From Euryarchaeota archaeon UBA181 (lineage in GTDB: Archaea; Thermoplasmatota; Poseidoniia; Poseidoniales; Thalassarchaeaceae), in the NCBI GenBank assembly GCA_002496725.1, contig DALI01000065.1, forward strand, positions 1,152-39,632: DNA of 38,481 bases, given 5' to 3'. Positions 32,969-38,481 of this stretch are shown here, in pieces. The notes under the pieces are model-generated. The model ran no database searches. It was not told where the DNA came from and saw only the letters and a program-made list of their open reading frames with translations. The translations under genes were made by a program, and so were the position numbers. Positions within the stretch are counted from its first letter, which is position 1. Each line of letters opens with the position of its first letter.

Positions 32969-33574
32969 ATGAATAAAGGAACAACGAGCAGAGTTGGGGA
33001 CTTCATTTCAGGCGCTTTCTTGTTCTGTTTCGGCTTACCCTTCACTCTTGTTCCTTTCATGATATTTTCAACTGGAGCTTTCCTAGCGGATGGAATCTTC
33101 TTCACCCTATTCTTGTGTGCCTTCACTCTACCTTTCTTAGGGGCAGGTTTGTTTGTCCAATACATGGGTGCATACACAGTATGGATAGCGATTAGAGGGG
33201 AGATTGATCCCAGTTCCATCCCTAGGGAGCTAGAACCAGGTCCTGGTATAATTTCTATCTCGGAGCATCCATCAAGTGTCTATATCGGAGAGTATCTAAG
33301 GCAACCTGAAGCAATCAACGGTAGAGATTGGTATAGGAAAGAGAAATCCTCGCACCGACTCTACTACTATGCCCAGAACGAAGGAGGCTCTGCTGGTTGG
33401 AGCCTAGATAACAGAAATGATGCAGGTGCAAGGGATTGGTTCGATGGCGGATGGATGCCATATGAGGGATTTGAAATCCCTCTTGGGAGAAAGAAGTGGA
33501 ACGTCGATGGTGAGGGTTGGGTTGATATTGAGGAATCAGAGGCACCTGAAGGGAACAAGAATTGGTGGGAATAA
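32969..33574 (+). CDS. Membrane protein of unknown function with tryptophan-rich soluble tail
   Basis: The 201-residue protein has two or three N-terminal membrane helices (about 11-32 and 41-72, SGAFLFCFGLPFTLVPFMIF and FFTLFLCAFTLPFLGAGLF). A soluble C-terminal region of about 125 residues is rich in Trp, Tyr, Gly and Asp (RDWYRKEKSS, SAGWSLDNRND, DGGWMPYEGFE, WNVDGEGWVDIEE). The repeated xGW/DW segments suggest a small beta-rich module, but no known domain is recognised. It lies 61 bp before the P5C dehydrogenase gene. Confidence 0.6.
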   Translation: MNKGTTSRVGDFISGAFLFCFGLPFTLVPFMIFSTGAFLADGIFFTLFLCAFTLPFLGAGLFVQYMGAYTVWIAIRGEIDPSSIPRELEPGPGIISISEHPSSVYIGEYLRQPEAINGRDWYRKEKSSHRLYYYAQNEGGSAGWSLDNRNDAGARDWFDGGWMPYEGFEIPLGRKKWNVDGEGWVDIEESEAPEGNKNWWE

Positions 33575-33635
33575 GCAACACTCATTCAGGTTATCCAACA
33601 GTAACAATGTTAGATGAGAGCCGTCAGCGAGTGAT

Positions 33636-35255
33636 ATGCCTGAACAACCAAGGAATGAACCGATATTGGGATATGCCCCCGGCAGTCCTGAAAGAGAGTC
33701 CATAATGGAAGAGATCGATAGGCAGATGTCAGAGATACTGGAGATACCTTGTATTGTAAATGGTGAAGAGGTTTTCACTGGAGTTACCATGCAACAGGTA
33801 ATACCTCACAATCACGGGCATATACTGGCAAATGTCCACCTAGCTGGTAAGGAAGAGATTGAGTCCGCATGCTTGTCTGCTGTCAAGGCACAGCAATCTT
33901 GGATCGATATAGGACTGGACGCAAGGTGTCAGATTTTCGAGAAGTGCGCTGATCTACTTGCTGGCGAGTGGAGGGCTAAGGTAAATGCATCCACCATGCT
34001 CAACCAATCAAAGACAGTGTTCCAAGCAGAGATTGATTCCGCCTGTGAGCTCATAGACTTCTGGAGGTTCAACTGCCACTATGCGAGAGGATTCCATGAT
34101 GACTTCCAGCCGCTCGTCTCCCCTCCTGGTGTAGTGAACTCCACGGAGATAAGGCCACTAGAGGGATTTGTCTTGTCAATAACCCCTTTCAATTTCACAA
34201 GTATCGCAGGAAACCTCCCAAGCGCCCCAGCCATCGTTGGTTGCACCAGTGTCTGGAAACCAAGCAGAAACTCATACTACTCAAACTACTTTCTCATGAG
34301 GTTAATGATGGAGGCAGGACTGCCTCCCGGAGTCATTAATTTCCTTCCTGGATCTGGTGCAGAGATTACAGGAACGGCTCTTTCCAATCCTGATTTCGCA
34401 GGTCTCCACTTTACTGGATCAACAGCAACATTCCAAGGCCTCTGGCAGGAGATAGGTAGGGCATTACCAAATCTAAATTCATATCCTCGGATAGTCGGTG
34501 AAACTGGGGGTAAGGACTTCATCGTTGCTCATCCTGATTGTGATAGAAGAGGACTTGTAGTGGCCTTGTTGAGGGGCGCATTTGAGTATCAGGGACAGAA
34601 GTGCTCTGCCGCTAGCCGTGCTTATGTGCCAAAATCTGTTTGGAGTGAAATATCAGATGAACTAATTGATGAGATTGGAAGTATATCGATGGGGGATGCC
34701 AGAGATTTGACAAACTTCATGACAGCCGTAATTGACAAGAGGGCATTCGATAAGATATCAGGTTATATCGATCGTGCGACTAAGAGGGATACATGCGAAG
34801 TCGTCTGCGGAGGAGGATATGATGACTCAGTGGGGTACTTCATACAGCCAACAATAATCCTGACTCAGGATCCTAACTCGGAGTCAATGATAGAGGAGAT
34901 TTTCGGACCTGTCCTGACTGTCTACCTGTATGAAGACGATGACTTTGAAGAAGTGCTGAAGATTTGTGATGAGGCGTCTCCTTACGCCCTTACCGGCTCT
35001 ATTTTCTCGAGTAGTGAGAAGAACATACAGAAGGCATTCGAGGCCCTCAGATTTACTGCCGGTAATTTCTACATCAATGATAAGCCAACGGGCGCAGTTG
35101 TGGCACAGCAGCCTTTCGGTGGGGCGAGAGCATCAGGTACCAATGATAAGGCAGGGGGCCCCCTCAATCTATTGAGGTGGATTAGTCCCAGATCGATAAA
35201 GAGAACTCTCGAAACCCCTCACGACTGGAAATATCAATTCATGCAGTCCGATTGA
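33636..35255 (+). CDS. pruA: L-glutamate gamma-semialdehyde (1-pyrroline-5-carboxylate) dehydrogenase
   Basis: This 539-residue ALDH oxidises P5C/glutamate semialdehyde to glutamate with NAD, the second step of proline and arginine breakdown. It matches the stand-alone, eukaryote-like ALDH4A1 form by SITPFNFTSIAGNLPSAPA, VWKPS, IVGETGGKDF (general base Glu), YQGQKCSAASRAYVP (catalytic Cys), and QPFGGARASGTNDKAGG. No proline dehydrogenase is in the window. The start is ATG 33636. It is on the same strand as the symporter, but a riboswitch with its own likely promoter separates them, so the two need not share a pathway. Confidence 0.92.
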   Translation: MPEQPRNEPILGYAPGSPERESIMEEIDRQMSEILEIPCIVNGEEVFTGVTMQQVIPHNHGHILANVHLAGKEEIESACLSAVKAQQSWIDIGLDARCQIFEKCADLLAGEWRAKVNASTMLNQSKTVFQAEIDSACELIDFWRFNCHYARGFHDDFQPLVSPPGVVNSTEIRPLEGFVLSITPFNFTSIAGNLPSAPAIVGCTSVWKPSRNSYYSNYFLMRLMMEAGLPPGVINFLPGSGAEITGTALSNPDFAGLHFTGSTATFQGLWQEIGRALPNLNSYPRIVGETGGKDFIVAHPDCDRRGLVVALLRGAFEYQGQKCSAASRAYVPKSVWSEISDELIDEIGSISMGDARDLTNFMTAVIDKRAFDKISGYIDRATKRDTCEVVCGGGYDDSVGYFIQPTIILTQDPNSESMIEEIFGPVLTVYLYEDDDFEEVLKICDEASPYALTGSIFSSSEKNIQKAFEALRFTAGNFYINDKPTGAVVAQQPFGGARASGTNDKAGGPLNLLRWISPRSIKRTLETPHDWKYQFMQSD

Positions 35256-35290
35256 ATCTGCCAAAGTTAATGTAGCTCCTCGGAATCGCA

Positions 35291-35369
35291 AAATACTGGG
35301 GAGCATTTGCTGAGAGGCCACCCCGTGTGGCGACCCATAGACCTGATCTGGATAATACCAGCGGAGGGA
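35291..35369 (+). ncRNA. TPP (THI-box) riboswitch
   Basis: The leader contains the conserved thiamine pyrophosphate aptamer blocks in order. GGGGAGC...GCTGAGA (35298-35314) is P2/P3. A hairpin GCCAC/GTGGC with loop CCCGT is a P3a-like insert. ACCC then pairs back to GGGG. ACCTGATCTGGATAATACCA (35341-35360) forms P4/P5 and the pyrophosphate/HMP-binding loops, ending GCGGAGGGA. Only the first motif pair around P3 is shortened relative to E. coli thiM. A TATA-like stretch near 35266 would start the RNA at the aptamer edge. The terminal GGAGGG lies 8 bp before ATG 35375 and doubles as the ribosome binding site, so ligand binding probably blocks translation. Confidence 0.93.
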
Positions 35370-35374
35370 GAGAA

Positions 35375-36817
35375 ATGGATACGAATATCGCATACGGATT
35401 GATGATTGCAACGCTTGGTGTCTTCGGTTACATCGGATATCAAGCATCGAACGCCAAGGAGATCGAGGCTGATGACTACCTTTCAGCTAGAGGTTCTCAG
35501 GATTGGTTGAGAATCGGACTCAGCCTATTCGCCTCCGGAATGGGAATTTGGATCCTATTCGCACCGTCTGAGGTTGGCTACTACGGTGGGTTCTGGGATG
35601 TCGTTGGTTATGCCGTCTCTGCATCCACGCCTTTCCTCCTACTGGCATATGTCGGTCCGATGATTCGAGAGAGGCTTCCCTCAGGTGTGACTCTGGCTGA
35701 CTATGTCCGTATTCGCCTAGGTAGGCCAATGCAGGTCTACGTGGGTCTGATTTCGGTCCTATACATGTTTACATTCCTTTTCGCCGAATTCACTGCAATT
35801 GGAAAGGCAATGGAGACACTCTCAGATATGGAGCCATTGATTCCGATGGTACTAGTGGGAATCGTAACTGCGGGCTATATCTCCACTGGTGGCCTTCCTG
35901 CATCTCTCGCGACCGACAGAGTTCAAGCGTGGACCATCATGTTCCTCGTAGTCACCCTATTGCTCATTTTGTTTGGCGGAGATATCGAGGGATTGATTGC
36001 TGATGCTAAGGCATACAACCCCGAAGATTCATGGAGTATCGGCTCGATGTCGTACATGGATTCGTTTGAATCAGGTCTTGCACTAATTGTTGCAATCACC
36101 GCAGCAGAGATGTTCTCACAAGGCAACTGGCAGCGGGCTTGGGCGTCTGAGTCGGACGAGGCTCTTACCAAGGGCGCTTGGCTTGCTGCAGGGTTGGTGC
36201 TACCATTGGTATTCACTATGGGGGTACTAGGTACTGTTGTAGCTGGACAAGGGGCTGTAGACGATCCATCGGCCGCCTTCTTCTATCTGATCGAGGATGC
36301 AGGCGTACTCCTCGTAGCGGCTTTCATCGTCCTGGCCGTGGCTCTTGTGTGCTCGAGCGTCGACACTTTGCAGAATGCAGTTGTCGCCTCTGTCTCGAGG
36401 GATCTCGGCGATGGCATGATAGATCTACGGATTGCTCGAAATATGACAATCTCGCTAATCCCTGTGGCAATTTACCTAGCTACTGGTCCGACAATTCTCG
36501 GACATACATTCGATGCCTTAGGCGTTTTTGGGATATTCCTTTTCGCTGACCTGCTTGCAGCTGCAACGGTAATGCCAGTACTCCTCACCCTCTGGGACAA
36601 GGTGTCATCCAGGGGTGCGCTAGTTGGAGCTGTTTGTGGACTGCTCTCCGTAGTATTTTACGGCACATATACTGCAGATATTGGAACTGGCATCCATTAC
36701 GTCTTCTCGCCAACCAACGAGTTCGGTCTAGCGAACCTTGACGTCTTCCTTTCAGCAGTCATAGGCTCATCACTAGTCACGGTTGTAACCTCCTACGCAC
36801 TTCCTGATGCCGAATGA
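35375..36817 (+). CDS. Sodium/solute symporter (SSS) family transporter under TPP riboswitch control
   Basis: A 480-residue polytopic membrane protein with about 12-13 helices in the SSS (PutP/SGLT) fold. Family phrases include DDYLSARGSQDW at the N-terminus, FASGMGIWILFAPSEVGYYGG, SGVTLADYVRIRLGRP, YISTGGLPASLATDRVQAW, and ALVCSSVDTLQNAVVASVSRDL near helix 8-9. Sequence alone would give proline/solute symporter. The TPP riboswitch immediately upstream argues for uptake of thiamine, HMP or another precursor, as with riboswitch-linked SSS genes reported in marine algae. The ATG at 35375 follows the aptamer's GGAGGG; GTG 35327 lies inside the aptamer and is rejected. The downstream PAP2 gene is 6 bp away. 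Confidence 0.88.
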   Translation: MDTNIAYGLMIATLGVFGYIGYQASNAKEIEADDYLSARGSQDWLRIGLSLFASGMGIWILFAPSEVGYYGGFWDVVGYAVSASTPFLLLAYVGPMIRERLPSGVTLADYVRIRLGRPMQVYVGLISVLYMFTFLFAEFTAIGKAMETLSDMEPLIPMVLVGIVTAGYISTGGLPASLATDRVQAWTIMFLVVTLLLILFGGDIEGLIADAKAYNPEDSWSIGSMSYMDSFESGLALIVAITAAEMFSQGNWQRAWASESDEALTKGAWLAAGLVLPLVFTMGVLGTVVAGQGAVDDPSAAFFYLIEDAGVLLVAAFIVLAVALVCSSVDTLQNAVVASVSRDLGDGMIDLRIARNMTISLIPVAIYLATGPTILGHTFDALGVFGIFLFADLLAAATVMPVLLTLWDKVSSRGALVGAVCGLLSVVFYGTYTADIGTGIHYVFSPTNEFGLANLDVFLSAVIGSSLVTVVTSYALPDAE

Positions 36818-36823
36818 CTGTCT

Positions 36824-37654
36824 TTGCGCTTTGTTCATGAATACAGACTCCCTCGCGTCGCCGTGAATGGAAGGGCGCCACTGTCTATTCTTCTTCCCTG
36901 GAGGGGAGTGTGGAGGCCAATGTGGTCCCGCAGGGAGGAAATGGGGGGGTGGATGTTCATCCTGTTCGTCTTCATCATTGGAGTGACTTGCGTCGCGATA
37001 CCCTACTTCGCCTCAAACAATATCGCAGCAAGCTATCTTGGTACCGTCTGGGACCCTGAGATCGCATTTGATAGGGACTTCCCAGTGATCAATTGGACAA
37101 TAATTCCCTATGCCGCCCTCTACCTGTTCTATCCCTTTACCTTGTTACTCGCTCCTCGTGATGACAGGGGCAGGATGGAACTCGCATTGGGAATACAAGG
37201 CCTGTTCCTAGTGACAATGTTTTGTGTACTATTCTTCCTAATCCTCCCAGCTGAGATAGATCTTAGAGATCAGTTGGACACTCATTGGGAGAGTAATCCG
37301 CCTAATTGGCTAGAAGATGCTCTATTCACTTTCATCCATGCCTCTGACAATCCTTGGAATGCATGGCCGAGTCTTCATATCGTCCATTCTTATCTTCTGG
37401 CTAGGCTGATGACTTTCTGGGTGATCAGAGAGTATCCGGAGAGTAAAGCAGCCTCCTTCTTTCTGGTTATTCTTTGGATTGAGTGGGTACTCCTCTGCCT
37501 AAGCATTCTCGCCACTAAGCAACACTACCTGTTCGACCTCATAACCGGTGCATTAGTAGGAGTAACTTGCTGGAGGCTCTTCCAACCATTAATGGATATG
37601 GTCGAACGCAGGGGGCCATCTGAGATGGCTATCGAGTTCGGCTGGCAGAACTAG
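36824..37654 (+). CDS. PAP2-superfamily (Aur1/Ipt1-like) membrane phosphatase or phosphotransferase
   Basis: The 276-residue protein has about six membrane helices. It carries the PAP2 active-site parts C2 (WPSLHIVHS) and C3 (ATKQHYLFDLITG, H-x3-D), where the His residues form the phospho-enzyme. The layout resembles inositolphosphotransferase/lipid phosphatase members. It begins six bases after the symporter stop, so it is very likely in the TPP-riboswitch operon. A role in dephosphorylating thiamine phosphates or a lipid role are both open. The TTG at 36824 keeps the maximum length. The first 40 residues are poorly hydrophobic, and a later ATG start is possible. Its end overlaps the convergent PhoU-like gene by four bases. 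Confidence 0.82.
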   Translation: MRFVHEYRLPRVAVNGRAPLSILLPWRGVWRPMWSRREEMGGWMFILFVFIIGVTCVAIPYFASNNIAASYLGTVWDPEIAFDRDFPVINWTIIPYAALYLFYPFTLLLAPRDDRGRMELALGIQGLFLVTMFCVLFFLILPAEIDLRDQLDTHWESNPPNWLEDALFTFIHASDNPWNAWPSLHIVHSYLLARLMTFWVIREYPESKAASFFLVILWIEWVLLCLSILATKQHYLFDLITGALVGVTCWRLFQPLMDMVERRGPSEMAIEFGWQN

Positions 37655-38481
37655 TTATTGTATACTATCGGAAGAAAGGAGTTAGCCGCAGTCTCACAAG
37701 CGTTTGCAACATCATCCATCCTCTGTAAGACTCTGTACATATGCATAGCCGCTAAAGCATCGTCATCGCCTTCTGAGAACACAAGTGATGCGGCCCTCCC
37801 CTCGACTAGATCGGCCTCGTGCTCAGCCAGGTTAACCTGATCGACCAGGCTACCAAGCTTGTCCCTACCGGCTCTGGTGTACCCAGATAGTGTTAGGTCA
37901 CGAAGGGCAGTTACTGACTCCTCGTACAGGGATGCAGTCTTCGCCACTGACTCGCCCATCTCCTTCAGGGCGGACCTAGCCTCAGCATTATCGTAGAGTG
38001 GCCTGAATGAAAGCTGCTCAGCCACATTCTGGGCATAGTCGGCAATCCTGTCCTGCTTGCTCAGCATCTCCATGAAATCCTCTGACCTTAGAAGCAGGCT
38101 CCACTGTCCCGAACCAATCTTCTTCCTTAGGTCGTTCTTGATATTGTCAGCATGAAGCTCCGCTTCGACCGTCGCCTCTATCTCCTTATCTGGATTTTTC
38201 CCATCAGCTGCCTTATTGACGGCAGTTAGCATGTGCCCAACGGTTTTGTTGACCGCCTCTGCATGAGTGTGGAACAACTCGAAGTAAGTCGGTGCGCCAG
38301 TCTCCTTCACACTCGCCTCGGCAAGTGCGTCCTCTACGTAGATCTCGTCCCCACTGGTCTTCCAGATAACGTATCCAACTCCTGCTAGTGCTATTGGAAT
38401 CACGACTAGTAGCTTGATCGGGTCCGAAGCCACAGCGACGAATATCACGATGGAACCGAAGCCAGCGGCTGGGAGGCTAGC
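37651..38481 (-). CDS. PhoU/DUF47-like helical protein with N-terminal membrane helix (open at window edge)
   Basis: A long helical domain of about 210 residues (FELFHTHAEAVNKTVGHML... and LRSEDFMEMLSKQDRIADYAQNVAEQL) has the charged heptads and LVDQVNLAEHEADLVEG typical of DUF47/PhoU-like proteins. These usually partner PiT phosphate permeases. Before it is a membrane helix (DPIKLLVVIPIALAGVGYVIW). A GTG at 38448 could start it. The frame nevertheless continues upstream to the last base without a stop (ASLPAAGFGSIVIF), so the protein may be the C-terminal part of a larger membrane protein, possibly a PiT-PhoU fusion. It is recorded as partial for that reason. It probably controls phosphate uptake. 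Confidence 0.75.
   Translation of the reverse strand, partial: ASLPAAGFGSIVIFVAVASDPIKLLVVIPIALAGVGYVIWKTSGDEIYVEDALAEASVKETGAPTYFELFHTHAEAVNKTVGHMLTAVNKAADGKNPDKEIEATVEAELHADNIKNDLRKKIGSGQWSLLLRSEDFMEMLSKQDRIADYAQNVAEQLSFRPLYDNAEARSALKEMGESVAKTASLYEESVTALRDLTLSGYTRAGRDKLGSLVDQVNLAEHEADLVEGRAASLVFSEGDDDALAAMHMYRVLQRMDDVANACETAANSFLPIVYNN

Noticed and set aside
35375..36817. Annotation as sodium/proline symporter PutP paired with pruA
   Set aside because: A near-perfect TPP riboswitch controls the gene and separates it from pruA; SSS sequence alone does not define substrate.

Overview
The window reads as a chromosome segment of a mesophilic euryarchaeon. I infer Marine Group II (Candidatus Poseidoniales, Thermoplasmata-related) or a close relative. 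Archaeal markers are NMD3, exosome subunit Csl4, ribosomal protein L40e, UPF0147, membrane-anchored LonB, archaeal AspRS, TrmI and a METTL5-type rRNA methylase. They sit beside genes of bacterial flavour: RmuC, FabH-type ketosynthase, M23 peptidase, CcmC/CcmD, L-asparaginase II, aldehyde dehydrogenases and a luciferase-like monooxygenase. The two very large secreted, C-terminally anchored proteins also fit that group. The lineage is inferred from gene content; no phylogeny was run. Coding density is very high. No gene-free stretch exceeds 300 bases, and the longest gaps are about 110-120 bp. I saw no tRNA, rRNA, CRISPR array, insertion sequence or integrase.

Layout. 1-665: end of a cytochrome c maturation locus (ccmC, tiny ccmD). 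728-2822: nmd3 and phosphoglucose/phosphomannose isomerase. 2816-4640 (minus): M23-like metallopeptidase and RmuC. 4725-9652: aspartate-semialdehyde dehydrogenase, METTL5-like methylase, a Csl4 protein carrying an extra zinc module and an RRM, and a radical SAM enzyme. 9752-14992: a 1746-residue modular surface protein. 14996-24422 (minus): one long run, trmI - aspS - flavin reductase - formyltransferase family - SDR - luciferase-like monooxygenase - L-asparaginase II - aldehyde dehydrogenase - FabH. 24494-29835: a second anchored surface protein with a thioredoxin-like head, then lonB. 29893-32625: isoaspartyl peptidase, UPF0147, L40e (minus), purA. 32649-33574: two small unknowns. 33636-37654: P5C dehydrogenase, then a TPP riboswitch in front of a sodium/solute symporter and a PAP2-family gene. 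37651 to the right edge (minus): a PhoU/DUF47-like protein that stays open beyond the window.

Most interesting points: (i) the seven-gene flavin-dependent catabolic-looking operon of unknown substrate, including an SDR that lacks the YxxxK pair; (ii) the TPP riboswitch, which argues that the symporter imports thiamine or a precursor rather than proline despite its P5C dehydrogenase neighbour; (iii) the Csl4-zinc-RRM fusion; (iv) the surface protein with a 315-bp higher-order repeat. Start codons were chosen by family alignment and by TATA-like elements about 26 bp upstream, which suggests that several genes are leaderless.
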